Assembly: GCF_003060825.1 (NCBI RefSeq)
Contig: NZ_CP028922.1
Coordinates: 1,040,501-1,104,500 of the forward strand
From: Paenibacillus sp. CAA11
GTDB lineage: Bacteria; Bacillota; Bacilli; Paenibacillales; Paenibacillaceae
DNA length: 64,000 nt
Direction of reading: 5' to 3'
Part shown: piece by piece, positions 7,696-16,039 of the stretch
Layout: the number at the start of each line of letters is the position of its first letter
Numbering within the stretch: position 1 is the first letter of the stretch
Notes under the pieces: model-generated
Databases searched by the model: none
Told to the model about the DNA's origin: nothing
Seen by the model: the letters and a program-made list of their open reading frames with translations, nothing else
Made by a program: the position numbers and the translations under genes

Positions 7696-9594
7696 ATGAA
7701 ATATGTTCTGAGAAGCATTATTGTTGTACTGATTCTCATGGTGATTGCTGCGGCTGTTATCCCTGCGGTTGTTGTGAACGACGGACATCTGGAACAAAGT
7801 GAGCAGATTAAGCAGTGGGACCTGGTGTGGGTGGACCAATTGGACGGCGATATGACAGATACTGAGCTTAGGCAGCTATCCGGCTGGAGGAGTGCCGATG
7901 CTAAGCATCCGGCTCCAGGTAAGCCGGAAGAAGCAAGCAGCGTCTGGATTAGGCTGGAGCTGCCGGCATTTAAGATCGGTAACCCCGCCATATTAATTGA
8001 GGGGCTATACGGCCGGCGGATTATCGCGATGCTGGACGGCAATCCTATTTATCAGGCGGATCGCCGTTATGACCGCGACCTACAGCAGTTCATTCTGCCC
8101 CTACATATGGATGATAGCGACAAGGCTATCTATCTAGGTGTAGAGGGGGTAGGTGATCGAATTGGGCTGCAGGAGGCGGCCAGAATCGGTGACTTCAACC
8201 AATTGATGGACAAGCTTGTGAAGAAGGACATCACCGATTTCATTTTAGGCAGCGCCTTTATCTTTATTGCTGTAATTATGTTAATGTGTTCTCTCTTTTT
8301 AAATACAGAGAATATGCCCAGCTGGCTTTCTCTTTGCTTGGTCATTCTGTGTATAGGTATTCTAATCATTACCTACTCGCCGTTCCTCTATAGCTTTTAC
8401 GACAAGTTTGGCGCACTGTATTATCGTCTGTTCGATGTGGCACTTCTTGTTCTGCTGCCGGCGTTCAGCAGTTTCTTCGAACGGATCTTTGATAGCGGGT
8501 ACCACGCCATCATTAGGAAATACCGCAAGTTTCAGGTGCTGTATTCCGTATTTTGCCTGGTTTTCATGGTAAGCAAACCGCTGTGGCTCCCAGGCTTCAG
8601 CGCGGTTTATTCCTTTCTCACGGGCACGCTGCTCGGAATAATTATGATCATTCAGTTCGCCCTGCTGGTTACCCTGTCCGTAATCTATGCAACTAGGGGC
8701 AATAAAGAGGCGATCATATTTACTAGTGGGTTCGCGTTATTTGCGCTGACAGCGATTGGGGAACTTGCCTGGTATTATTTGGAGAATCCGGACTACAGGC
8801 TATATTTATGGAAATGGGGCGTTGTCTGCTTTGTTATCTCGCTGATCATTATTCTTGGCCGTAGGTTCGCCCGCAACCATGACCAGGTCGTCGAGTACTC
8901 TCGGAGGTTGGAGATGTTCAACAACGAGCTTCAGCGCTCTGAGAAAATGGAGATCATCAGCGAGCTTGCTGCTTCGGTAGCGCATGAGGTACGCAACCCG
9001 CTGCAGGTTACCCGGGGATTTCTGCAGCTTCTGACAGAGAAATCCCAGAATCAGGACAAGCTATATTTGAATTTGGCACTAGAGGAGCTAGACCGAGCTT
9101 CGAATATCATTACCGATTTCTTAACCTTTGCCAAGCCAGAGGTAGGTAAGATTGCTACGCTTCATATTCTTGATGAATTCAGGCATATCGAAGGCATTTT
9201 GAATCCGATGGCTAACCTGCAAGGCGGTAAAATTTATGTGGATATTCCGGATAATCTGCAGATCAAGGGGAATTCGCCTAAGTTCAAGCAGGCTTTCGTC
9301 AATATTCTGAAGAATAGCATCGAAGCCCTTCGTGGTGAAGGAGAAATCAGAGTATGGGCGTATGAATCGGGCGGGAAAGTGGTTATCCATGTGAAAGATA
9401 ACGGTGAGGGAATGAGCGGTGCGGAATTGGCTCATCTGGGAGAACCTTACTTCTCCAACAAGACAAAAGGGACTGGGCTTGGTCTCATGGTGACCTTTCG
9501 AATTATTGAAGTTATGCAGGGGGATATTCAGTTTAAGAGTGAGAAGGGAAGAGGCACAGAAGCAATTATCCGGTTTCCCTCAGTAGAGAGCTGA
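7696..9594 (+). CDS. Orphan membrane sensor histidine kinase (7TM type)
   Basis: A 632-residue kinase. An N-terminal signal-anchor helix (about 5-27) is followed by an extracytoplasmic domain (to about 180), a block of roughly seven membrane helices (about 185-390), and a cytoplasmic HisKA/HATPase_c core. The phospho-acceptor is His430 in AHEVRNPL. The N box (NILKNSIEAL), G1 (DNGEGM) and G2 (GTGLGL) are intact. No response regulator lies nearby, as is usual for the Spo0F-feeding sporulation kinases of Bacillales, and the core is similar to that group. That role is an inference. AGGGGTG precedes the ATG. Confidence 0.88.
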   Translation: MKYVLRSIIVVLILMVIAAAVIPAVVVNDGHLEQSEQIKQWDLVWVDQLDGDMTDTELRQLSGWRSADAKHPAPGKPEEASSVWIRLELPAFKIGNPAILIEGLYGRRIIAMLDGNPIYQADRRYDRDLQQFILPLHMDDSDKAIYLGVEGVGDRIGLQEAARIGDFNQLMDKLVKKDITDFILGSAFIFIAVIMLMCSLFLNTENMPSWLSLCLVILCIGILIITYSPFLYSFYDKFGALYYRLFDVALLVLLPAFSSFFERIFDSGYHAIIRKYRKFQVLYSVFCLVFMVSKPLWLPGFSAVYSFLTGTLLGIIMIIQFALLVTLSVIYATRGNKEAIIFTSGFALFALTAIGELAWYYLENPDYRLYLWKWGVVCFVISLIIILGRRFARNHDQVVEYSRRLEMFNNELQRSEKMEIISELAASVAHEVRNPLQVTRGFLQLLTEKSQNQDKLYLNLALEELDRASNIITDFLTFAKPEVGKIATLHILDEFRHIEGILNPMANLQGGKIYVDIPDNLQIKGNSPKFKQAFVNILKNSIEALRGEGEIRVWAYESGGKVVIHVKDNGEGMSGAELAHLGEPYFSNKTKGTGLGLMVTFRIIEVMQGDIQFKSEKGRGTEAIIRFPSVES

Positions 9595-9639
9595 GCGGAA
9601 ACCGGATAATTTGACGTATATTCTATTAAGTATATTCTG

Positions 9640-9885
9640 CTAGTTCCACATGACGAGAGGCTTCACATCCGGGGCAAGCGCCTTGGATGGATTTGGAGGA
9701 AGCACGATAAAGAACTCATCTGATTGTTCCTCAACCGCCTTCACCTTAATGTGGTCGGGAAGCTCTACACCAAGGAACTCCTGGAGGGCTGCTTTTGGAT
9801 CGGATAATAACTTGGTTTTGAAACTGGGATCTTGCCACGCTTTCTGGACCACTTGCGATTGAAGAAGAGCTCCTTGTGTTGACAT
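9640..9885 (-). CDS. NHLP-leader-like small protein (possible RiPP precursor)
   Basis: An 81-residue protein resembling the nitrile-hydratase-like leader peptide (NHLP) family over most of its length. It has KAWQDPSFKTKLL, then SDPKAAL, LGVELP and a short acidic stretch ending EFFIVLPPNP. About 20 residues follow that could be a core, without Cys and without a Gly-Gly cleavage motif. The frame is open to 9933, but GAAAGGG is spaced for the ATG at 9885, and a good promoter lies upstream of that. NHLP proteins serve as precursors of modified peptides, yet many copies are orphans. No cyclodehydratase, lanthionine synthetase or peptidase-transporter is in the window. The adjacent upstream gene is an isoprenoid-synthase-like enzyme. 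Confidence 0.72.
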   Translation of the reverse strand: MSTQGALLQSQVVQKAWQDPSFKTKLLSDPKAALQEFLGVELPDHIKVKAVEEQSDEFFIVLPPNPSKALAPDVKPLVMWN

Positions 9886-9923
9886 AAGAATCACCCTTTC
9901 AAATTGGTTATATTTCCCTTTTA

Positions 9924-9953
9924 AGTATATCATTTAGAATTGTGAAAAATCAA
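9924..9953 (-). promoter_or_regulatory. Sigma-A promoter of the NHLP-like gene
   Basis: On the reverse strand TTGATT (9953-9948) and TATACT (9929-9924) are 18 bases apart. The start codon is 39 bases downstream, so the small gene can be expressed apart from the enzyme gene before it. Confidence 0.6.
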
Positions 9954-9957
9954 TCAA

Positions 9958-10896
9958 TTATAGACTTATATTTTTAGAGAGCCAGTACTGAAGCCCGCCT
10001 TGTTCTAATAGACACCGCTCCCTCTCGATACTGGAAGCCCCTTGTGTCAGGTTATCAAGAAGAAATATGTAGAATTCATAGAGGTCAGGGGCTAGTTCAA
10101 TAATGGAAGAGAGCTCCTGCCCTATCGTTTGTGCATACTCGGCATAACGGGTCAGCACTCCGTGGACATACAATGCATCCATAACATCCTCAGGCGTGAG
10201 CCTATGGTGATCTGGCAGTTTCAAGTCTGCCCGAATATAAGCCAGCAAGCTATTGTAGCTCCCCTCTTGAAGATCCTTGTTCCAATCCTCCCAATCATCC
10301 AGCATTTGCAGAATTGAGAGTACTTGGTCCACAGCATGTTCTGTTTCCGGAATCCGTGCACTGTGACCGCTGAGCAGCAGCGCGCCCGTTGAGGCTAACT
10401 TGACGGGTGCAGCCTTATGCCCCATTAGAATTGGCGAATCCAGAACGATATCTCTCTCATTCTCCGTAGTTACCGCTAAAGCCCATTCATTCAAATATCG
10501 CTTATAGTAAGACCAGAATGGAGAGCTTGGCGGGAATAATCGGGAATAGCCGGATATGAATTCTGTATAGATCAGATTCGCCAGCGGGAGCCGTTCTGCG
10601 GAGCGATTGTCTACTTCGTCCATCACCTCGTCCTGCAGGTGGAAGTACATCATTCCGTAAAGATTAGCTGCAGCCATACGGCGGGCGTTCTCACGGCTTA
10701 AGCCGGTAGATTCCTGCATCCAGAAGGGAAGCAGAAAGCAGATGTAGTTCGTGGATATCTGATGCTTGAGCACATTGAATCGGTCTAAATAGAGCAGAGC
10801 CTGTTGATCGAAGGGCGGAACAAATTGACTGAGGGTGTGTTCGGCCTGTTGAAAAGACCAGGTTAAATCCTCTGTAAAGTGATGCAGCCAGTTCAA
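9958..10896 (-). CDS. Class I isoprenoid synthase-like protein
   Basis: A 312-residue, all-helical protein. Two acidic motifs are spaced as in class I prenyl-pyrophosphate enzymes: QDEVMDE (Asp89, Asp93) and LDDWEDW (Asp200, Asp201, Asp204), the latter like the second motif of squalene/phytoene and terpene synthases. These residues would bind the magnesium-diphosphate cluster. The identification rests on motif pattern and size, and the substrate is unknown. It starts at TTG with AAAGGAG seven bases ahead. The 72-base gap to the NHLP-like gene and the shared strand suggest a functional link. A related enzyme in Bacillus, YtpB, makes tetraprenyl-curcumene, but I do not see enough similarity to claim that activity. 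Confidence 0.6.
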   Translation of the reverse strand: MNWLHHFTEDLTWSFQQAEHTLSQFVPPFDQQALLYLDRFNVLKHQISTNYICFLLPFWMQESTGLSRENARRMAAANLYGMMYFHLQDEVMDEVDNRSAERLPLANLIYTEFISGYSRLFPPSSPFWSYYKRYLNEWALAVTTENERDIVLDSPILMGHKAAPVKLASTGALLLSGHSARIPETEHAVDQVLSILQMLDDWEDWNKDLQEGSYNSLLAYIRADLKLPDHHRLTPEDVMDALYVHGVLTRYAEYAQTIGQELSSIIELAPDLYEFYIFLLDNLTQGASSIERERCLLEQGGLQYWLSKNISL

Positions 10897-10996
10897 GAGA
10901 ATGCTCCTTTCTATTTCCTGATAATTCCATTATAGAATAGAAGCAAGTTGCCCGAACAGGTATTTTACCAAAATTAGGGTGAAGGTTCTGTTAAAG

Positions 10997-11620
10997 TTAG
11001 CCCAGCTGGCTGAAGCCGATCAAGATGAGCAGAAGTCCTGAAACAATAGTAGCCCGGCTTCCGAGCTTCTCTGCAGCATATTTCTCTCCGAACCAGGAGC
11101 TTGCTGCCAGCAGCAAATAGCTGAACAGCCCGACCGATAGGGAGGTTAATCCAATGTTCAGCTCGGATACGCCGGCATGAAATCCGCCAGCCAGGGCGTT
11201 CATGGCTAGTGCAATGCCAAGGATCATGGATTCTCCCAGACTAATGGACTGCGAGCTATCCCGGTCGGCTTCCTCTGGATTGCGCAGCAGTCGGGTGAAA
11301 TGGCCGGTAGAGGGGGTGGGATGGTTACTGGAGGAGCTTTTTTCTTTTTCCTTAAAAGCTTGAAGAAGCACCCAAATTCCTACGGTAACTATGACAACGG
11401 TCCCGATGAGCTGGGCAACCCAGGGACGAATCCATAACGAGATCAGGTTGCCGAATAAGCCTGCCAGCAGGGTACCCAGGCAAGAAATAATGGCAATGGC
11501 CAGGTTGGAGTACCAGGGAATGCGTATTCTCCTTGCGCCGTATGCAATGCCTACACCCGCATTGTCTAAATTGGAAGCTAATCCGATAGCCAGAAGAGTG
11601 ATCCAACTGTACAAATCCAT
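10997..11620 (-). CDS. ytaF: Sporulation membrane protein YtaF
   Basis: A 207-residue membrane protein with about six helices in two halves, the MntP/YtaF fold. The opening ITLLAIGLASNLDNAGVGIA and the second-half GIALAMNALAGGFHAG carry the paired Asn/Asp and Gly motifs of the family. A hydrophilic Ser-rich loop lies between the halves. The ATG at 11620 has AAAGGAG ahead, and the longer frame to 11764 has none. In Bacillus subtilis ytaF is a sporulation gene of unknown transport role. Confidence 0.85.
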   Translation of the reverse strand: MDLYSWITLLAIGLASNLDNAGVGIAYGARRIRIPWYSNLAIAIISCLGTLLAGLFGNLISLWIRPWVAQLIGTVVIVTVGIWVLLQAFKEKEKSSSSNHPTPSTGHFTRLLRNPEEADRDSSQSISLGESMILGIALAMNALAGGFHAGVSELNIGLTSLSVGLFSYLLLAASSWFGEKYAAEKLGSRATIVSGLLLILIGFSQLG

Positions 11621-11735
11621 GATGCTTCGCTCCTTTGCCTGCATTTTAATGTCAGCATATGCCCAGATTTCAGGAATGGTTTCAGCTGGAATTTTTACGC
11701 ATACAGAACAACATAGTGATGATACTTTGCAGGGA

Positions 11736-11764
11736 TTTACAATTACATCCAAAAGTGATATCAT
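11736..11764 (+). promoter_or_regulatory. Sigma-A promoter of the SPFH/RHH pair
   Basis: TTTACA (11736-11741) and TATCAT (11759-11764) have a 17-base spacer, each with one mismatch to consensus, 39 bases before the SPFH start. Confidence 0.6.
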
Positions 11765-11802
11765 AACAATATCTTAATCATATCTGTTGGAGGATACGAA
11801 GT

Positions 11803-12657
11803 ATGAAAGAGAAAATGGCGAAGAAGTTCAATGGATTTGTGTTGATTGTATTGTTAGTCATTTGTGCAGGCTTAGGCGTGTACGGAATGGAGGCGGACAT
11901 CCCAGCACTTGGCATTCCGTTTATGGTGCTCGCAGCGCTGCTGGTGATTGGGGCTTTAACAGGGATTACAGTGGTGCAGCCTAATCAATCGGTTGTTATT
12001 ACGTTCTTCGGCCGCTATATGGGAACGATTCGTGAGAGCGGTCTGTGGGCAGTCATCCCGTTTAGTCATCGTCAGAAGGTTTCGCTTCGGGTGCGGAATT
12101 TTAATAGCGCAACTCTGAAGGTGAACGATGTCGATGGCAATCCTATTGAAATTTCAGCGGTAGTTGTATTCAAGGTTGTGAATCCGACAAAGGCCGTGTT
12201 CGATGTGGATTCATATATGGAGTTCGTAGAGATTCAGAGTGAGACCGCACTTCGGCATGTAGCCAGCCGTTATCCTTACGATAATTTTGAGGAGGTCGGC
12301 TTCTCGCTTCGGGCCAATTCCGATGAAATTGCGCAGGAACTGGCAGTAGAGCTGCAGGCGCGTTTGTCTTTGTCTGGAGTGGAAGTGCTTGAGGCAAGAC
12401 TTACACATCTGGCCTACTCTACTGAGATTGCAAGTGTCATGCTGCAGCGTCAGCAGGCTTCGGCCATCCTGTCCGCCCGTCAGAAGATTGTTGAGGGAGC
12501 AGTCGGCATGGTGGAAATGGCCATCCGTCAGTTAAGTGAAGACGGGATTGTGGAGCTGGATGAGGAGCGCAAAGCGGCTATGGTCAATAATTTGATGGTG
12601 GCGATTGTATCTGAACGGGGTGCCAGCCCGGTCATCAACGCCGGATCTTTATACTAA
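11803..12657 (+). CDS. SPFH/band 7 membrane protein
   Basis: A 284-residue protein with two N-terminal membrane helices (about residues 9-25 and 33-57). An SPFH domain follows (VVQPNQSVVITFFGRY onward to about 215) and then a short helical tail. Proteins of this superfamily oligomerise as membrane scaffolds. This small form lacks the long coiled coil of flotillins. It is coupled to a ribbon-helix-helix gene 16 bases downstream, a pairing that suggests the small protein acts with it. GGAGG precedes the ATG. Confidence 0.85.
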   Translation: MKEKMAKKFNGFVLIVLLVICAGLGVYGMEADIPALGIPFMVLAALLVIGALTGITVVQPNQSVVITFFGRYMGTIRESGLWAVIPFSHRQKVSLRVRNFNSATLKVNDVDGNPIEISAVVVFKVVNPTKAVFDVDSYMEFVEIQSETALRHVASRYPYDNFEEVGFSLRANSDEIAQELAVELQARLSLSGVEVLEARLTHLAYSTEIASVMLQRQQASAILSARQKIVEGAVGMVEMAIRQLSEDGIVELDEERKAAMVNNLMVAIVSERGASPVINAGSLY

Positions 12658-12673
12658 GGGGAACGGCTAATTT

Positions 12674-12859
12674 ATGGCTCCCAAGAAGAACTTCCCTCTG
12701 CGAATTGATCCCAAGCTGTATGAGGCTCTGGAACGGTGGGCCACTGATGAATTCCGCAGCGTGAATGGACATATAGAATTTCTGTTGCGGGAAGCCTTGC
12801 ACCGGGCAGGACGCTTGCCTGGCGATCGCAGGAAGCAAGACCCTGGCGACGACGCATAA
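12674..12859 (+). CDS. Small Arc-like ribbon-helix-helix protein
   Basis: A 61-residue basic protein. The segment [19 protein letters not shown] followed by an ELRS-type turn and a second helix ([13 protein letters not shown]) has the strand-helix-helix pattern of Arc/MetJ DNA-binding proteins. AAGGGG lies about 12 bases ahead, slightly far. No toxin gene is adjacent, and the neighbour is the SPFH gene with which it forms a two-gene transcript ending at the terminator at 12879. It may be a regulator of that unit, which is not shown here. Confidence 0.75.
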   Translation: MAPKKNFPLRIDPKLYEALERWATDEFRSVNGHIEFLLREALHRAGRLPGDRRKQDPGDDA

Positions 12860-12878
12860 GAAGGCGGGCAAATAAAAT

Positions 12879-12919
12879 AAGCTCTGAGCCGAAGGCTGCA
12901 ATCGGTTCAGGGCTTTTTT
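12879..12919 (+). terminator. Intrinsic terminator behind SPFH/RHH
   Basis: AAGCTCTGAGCCGA pairs with TCGGTTCAGGGCTT across a nine-base loop, followed by T6. Confidence 0.88.
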
Positions 12920-12959
12920 GTCTATTTGAGAGGGAGAATTCTCATCATTCATCATAAAA

Positions 12960-12989
12960 TTGGTTATCATTTAACCAGGCAGGTAAAAT
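12960..12989 (+). promoter_or_regulatory. Possible sigma-A promoter of the DivIVA-like gene
   Basis: TTGGTT (12960-12965) and TAAAAT (12984-12989) are 18 bases apart, about 75 bases before the ATG at 13064. Confidence 0.45.
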
Positions 12990-13063
12990 ATGATACATTT
13001 AGAGAAGAAAATTCAGGATTGCGGCTGATTGCTGCCGTGAAGATGAATAACGGAGGGGACATC

Positions 13064-13459
13064 ATGCAGGAAGATTATGGGCGCAAGCTCGAGGATCAGA
13101 AAAGTTTGTTTAAACAATTGGGAATCAAACTGGATGCATTAACGATTCACGAGAAAGACTTCGATGTGAAGATGCGCGGTTACGATAAAGAAGAGGTTGA
13201 CAAATTTTTGGATGAAATCATTATTGACTACGAACGCTTCTATGATATCATCACAGATTTACTTGATAAATATAAGGAAATACAGCGCCGTCAATCGTAC
13301 TGGGAAGACGAGAAGCGCTCTCTGATCTCACAGCGAAACAAACTGGAAAGCACACATACGGGCGGGATTGACCGGAAGCTCGTTGAAGAGGGAATCCGTG
13401 GAATTGAGCGGAGCATTGAGCAGTTCCGTCTTCATATTCGCAAAGAATTTGATGTATAA
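13064..13459 (+). CDS. DivIVA-domain protein, GpsB-like
   Basis: A 131-residue protein. Residues about 28-65 form the DivIVA lipid-binding/coiled-coil start: [20 protein letters not shown] then IIIDYERFY, very close to the GpsB pattern. A coiled coil and a basic C-terminal helix follow. It is somewhat longer than GpsB (about 98 residues) and shorter than DivIVA. GpsB coordinates penicillin-binding proteins between septum and side wall. The frame is open to 12926, but CGGAGGGG is placed for the ATG at 13064. It is a single gene with no partner. Confidence 0.8.
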   Translation: MQEDYGRKLEDQKSLFKQLGIKLDALTIHEKDFDVKMRGYDKEEVDKFLDEIIIDYERFYDIITDLLDKYKEIQRRQSYWEDEKRSLISQRNKLESTHTGGIDRKLVEEGIRGIERSIEQFRLHIRKEFDV

Positions 13460-13555
13460 TGCCGCTCACCCGTTCCTCCAAAACCTGCATATTCTCTAAT
13501 TCTTTGGAGCAGAATGTAATTCAAGCGGACCGGAAGAATCTTCATGAGATGTTCA

Positions 13556-13584
13556 TTGAAATACAGGACAAAACATGCTATTAT
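13556..13584 (+). promoter_or_regulatory. Sigma-A promoter of dps
   Basis: TTGAAA (13556-13561) and TATTAT (13579-13584) have the ideal 17-base spacer. The transcription start would fall near 13591. Confidence 0.75.
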
Positions 13585-13595
13585 AAGAACAGGAA

Positions 13596-13610
13596 TTAGA
13601 ATAAGTCTAA
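13596..13610 (+). promoter_or_regulatory. PerR-box-like operator of dps
   Basis: TTAGAATAAGTCTAA is a near-perfect palindrome matching the PerR box (TTATAATNATTATAA) at 11 of 14 positions, with its central departures compensating in both arms. It lies a few bases after the predicted transcription start, where bound PerR would block transcription, as known for mrgA in Bacillus subtilis. Confidence 0.65.
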
Positions 13611-13644
13611 ATTTAAAATAATAATAATCTGGGAGGAATGAAAA

Positions 13645-14109
13645 ATGAGCAATAAAACATTAACTTCTGCTGAAACGGCTGTTCAAGAGCAATTAAACCT
13701 TCAGGTGGCGAATTGGACAGTTCTATACACGAAGCTTCATAACTTTCACTGGTATGTAAAGGGAGGCCATTTCTTTACCCTTCATGCGAAGTTCGAAGAG
13801 CTGTATAATGAAGCAGCCAACTATGTGGATGAATTGGCAGAACGCCTTCTGTCCATTGGCGGCCGTCCGGTTGCAACGCTGAAGGAATCTTTGGCGATGG
13901 CTACGGTTGCGGAGGCTTCCGGCACAGAGAACGCCGAACAAATGGTGGCTTCGATCGTTAGCGATTTCGGCAAAATTTCAGAAGAGCTTAAATCCGGTAT
14001 GGATGCGGCGGAAGAAGCGGGAGATCAAGCTACTGCGGATATGCTTCTGGGGGTTAAGGAAGCACTCGACAAGCATGTTTGGATGCTGAATGCGTTTCTT
14101 GGCAAATAA
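13645..14109 (+). CDS. dps: Dps-family ferritin-like DNA protection protein
   Basis: A 154-residue Dps/MrgA-type mini-ferritin that oxidises and stores iron with peroxide. The inter-subunit ferroxidase ligands known from Listeria Dps correspond to His35, His47, Asp62 and Glu66 here, in NFHWYVKG, FTLHAKF and VDELAERLL. GGGAGGAATG precedes the ATG. Transcription is predicted from a strong promoter overlapped downstream by a PerR-like box, so peroxide induction is likely. The gene ends before a strong terminator behind which a group II intron sits. Confidence 0.94.
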   Translation: MSNKTLTSAETAVQEQLNLQVANWTVLYTKLHNFHWYVKGGHFFTLHAKFEELYNEAANYVDELAERLLSIGGRPVATLKESLAMATVAEASGTENAEQMVASIVSDFGKISEELKSGMDAAEEAGDQATADMLLGVKEALDKHVWMLNAFLGK

Positions 14110-14128
14110 CTAATTCATAATAGTGTGT

Positions 14129-14178
14129 TAAAGCAGCTGGCCTCTCCTTAAGGTAAGGGGACGTCAGCTGCTTTTTTT
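14129..14178 (+). terminator. Intrinsic terminator behind dps
   Basis: AAGCAGCTG and CAGCTGCTT flank an inner helix (CTCCTTA/TAAGGGG), followed by T7. The group II intron begins four bases after the T run. Confidence 0.9.
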
Positions 14179-14606
14179 GGTGTGCGCCCGGCATGGGCGA
14201 TAACTCGGCGGTGAAAGTCCGCTACAGGCTTGGCAGTAGGAACTGTTAGCTGAAGGCAAGGGTGTCCGCCGCGAGGCGGAATCTGAAGGAAGCCGGAGGC
14301 AAACCCTCGGTCTGACGAACAGAAATCACATAGAAGGCATCATGGGACGGACGAGCTTGCACTACAAAGCAAAGTCCAATACTGCCCGAATCCCATGGTG
14401 TAAATGTGGCAGATAGATGAGGGGAAGGTTATCGCTCTTACCCGGGGAGGTCTCACAGACGACAAGTAGGAAAAAAAAAACCGAAAGACGGAGTAAAGCT
14501 TGCTGTGAGAAGTCAGCAGAGGCCATAGTACCCGGAAGGTTTTTTTTTCGGGGAAGGGCCGAACAATCGTAAGTCTCGAGTACATACCGAAAGGAGAGCT
14601 GACGCG

Positions 14607-16007
14607 ATGAAAGCAGAATACCGAAAGGGCTACCTGCAAAGGGATAGCGTGGAACGCGAAGAGCATGCGGGAGTGCGGAGCGCCGGTACTCGGGAACGTA
14701 AAGAAAGAGGCGGTGCAACAGACCTGCTGGAGCAGATTCTGGACAGAGACAATCTGAACAGAGCCTACAAACAGGTCAAACGCAACCATGGAGCGCCAGG
14801 AATCGACGGAATGACCGTAGAAGACGCGCTACCCTGGCTGCAGGAACATAGAGACGAGCTGTTGCAAAAGATCCGGGAAGGCAGATACAAGCCCAGCCCA
14901 GTACGGCGCAAGGAAATTCCCAAAGCAGATGGAAGCGGAGTACGGAAGCTTGGCATACCCACGGTCGTAGACCGAGTGATTCAGCAGGCAGTCGCCCAGC
15001 AGCTCCAGCCCCTGTTCGAGCCGCTCTTCTCGGAGGGAAGCTATGGCTACCGCCCCGGTCGGAGCGCACAACAGGCCATTCGCAAGGTGAAAGACTATGC
15101 AGAACAGGGATACGGCTACGCAGTAGAAATCGACCTCTCCAAATACTTCGACACGCTGAATCATGAGCTGCTTATGCATCTTTTGCGCAAACAAATTCAG
15201 GACAGACGCGTAACCGAACTGATTAAGAGATACCTGAAAAGTGGGGTTATGGAGAACGGGGTGCACTGCAAAACAGAAGAAGGCTCCCCTCAGGGAGGCC
15301 CCCTGTCGCCGCTTCTGGCGAACATCTACCTGAACGAATTTGACCAAGAGATGAAAGGCCGCGGAGTGAACGTCATCCGCTATGCGGACGATATTGTGGT
15401 GCTTGCCAAAAGCAAACGGGCAGCGGTGCGGCTACTGGAATCCTGCGGAAAGTACCTGGAGACCAAACTGAGACTCCAGATCAATACGCAGAAAAGTAAG
15501 GTCGGTAGCGTAGTGGCTCGAAAGCACTTCAAATTTCTCGGCTTTGCCCTGGGAAAGAACAAGAACGGCATGTATATCCGTGCCCATGGACAATCCCTCG
15601 CAAAAGCGAAGAAGAAGTTGAAAGAACTCACAAGTCGCAGCCAGGGCAGAAATGTTCGCCAAGTCATGGAAAAGGTAAAAGTCTACATTCGGGGATGGAT
15701 TGGTTACTACTATGTGGCCGACATGAAACGGATCCTGCAAAGCTGGAGCGAATGGTTGCGAAGACGACTGCGGATGTACATCTGGAAACAGTGGAAAAAG
15801 CCGCGAACAAAAGTACAAAACCTGCGGAAGCTGGGGATACCGGAATGGCAGGCTTACCAGTGGGGCAATTCCCGTCTCGGGTACTGGCGCATCGCCGGAA
15901 GTCCAGTGTTGTCTCGTTCCATAACAAACAAAAAGCTCGTACAGGCAGGATATTATGACTTTCCTGCGCAATACGAGCGTTTACGTAAATTGCACTTATG
16001 CGGTTGA
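14607..16007 (+). CDS. ltrA: Group II intron reverse transcriptase/maturase
   Basis: A 466-residue intron-encoded protein. Reverse transcriptase motifs are clear: GAPGIDGMTV, RKLGIPTVVDRVIQQA, GYRPGRSA, SPQGGPLSPLLANIYL, and the catalytic YADD in VIRYADDIVVL. A maturase domain X follows, with GWIGYYYV and WRRRLRMYIW-like segments. No Cys/His-rich HNH endonuclease domain is present at the C terminus, so the protein is endonuclease-minus. AAGGAGAG precedes the ATG. The frame is undamaged and the intron RNA is complete, so the element may still be mobile. Confidence 0.95.
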   Translation: MKAEYRKGYLQRDSVEREEHAGVRSAGTRERKERGGATDLLEQILDRDNLNRAYKQVKRNHGAPGIDGMTVEDALPWLQEHRDELLQKIREGRYKPSPVRRKEIPKADGSGVRKLGIPTVVDRVIQQAVAQQLQPLFEPLFSEGSYGYRPGRSAQQAIRKVKDYAEQGYGYAVEIDLSKYFDTLNHELLMHLLRKQIQDRRVTELIKRYLKSGVMENGVHCKTEEGSPQGGPLSPLLANIYLNEFDQEMKGRGVNVIRYADDIVVLAKSKRAAVRLLESCGKYLETKLRLQINTQKSKVGSVVARKHFKFLGFALGKNKNGMYIRAHGQSLAKAKKKLKELTSRSQGRNVRQVMEKVKVYIRGWIGYYYVADMKRILQSWSEWLRRRLRMYIWKQWKKPRTKVQNLRKLGIPEWQAYQWGNSRLGYWRIAGSPVLSRSITNKKLVQAGYYDFPAQYERLRKLHLCG

Positions 16008-16039
16008 ACCGCCGTATACCGAACGGTACGTACGGTGGT
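16006..16039 (+). other. Group II intron domain V
   Basis: A 34-base hairpin with paired ends GAACCGCCGTA and TACGGTGGT and an inner stem closed by CGAA, the size and layout of the catalytic domain V. It starts inside the last codon region of the maturase gene. Confidence 0.85.

Noticed and set aside
10691-10930. A second minus-strand frame overlapping the start of the isoprenoid-synthase-like gene.
   Set aside because: It lies fully in another frame of that gene's 5' region and has no motif or ribosome site.
12674-12859. Antitoxin of a toxin-antitoxin pair.
   Set aside because: The fold fits, but the only partner is an SPFH protein and no toxin-like gene is adjacent.
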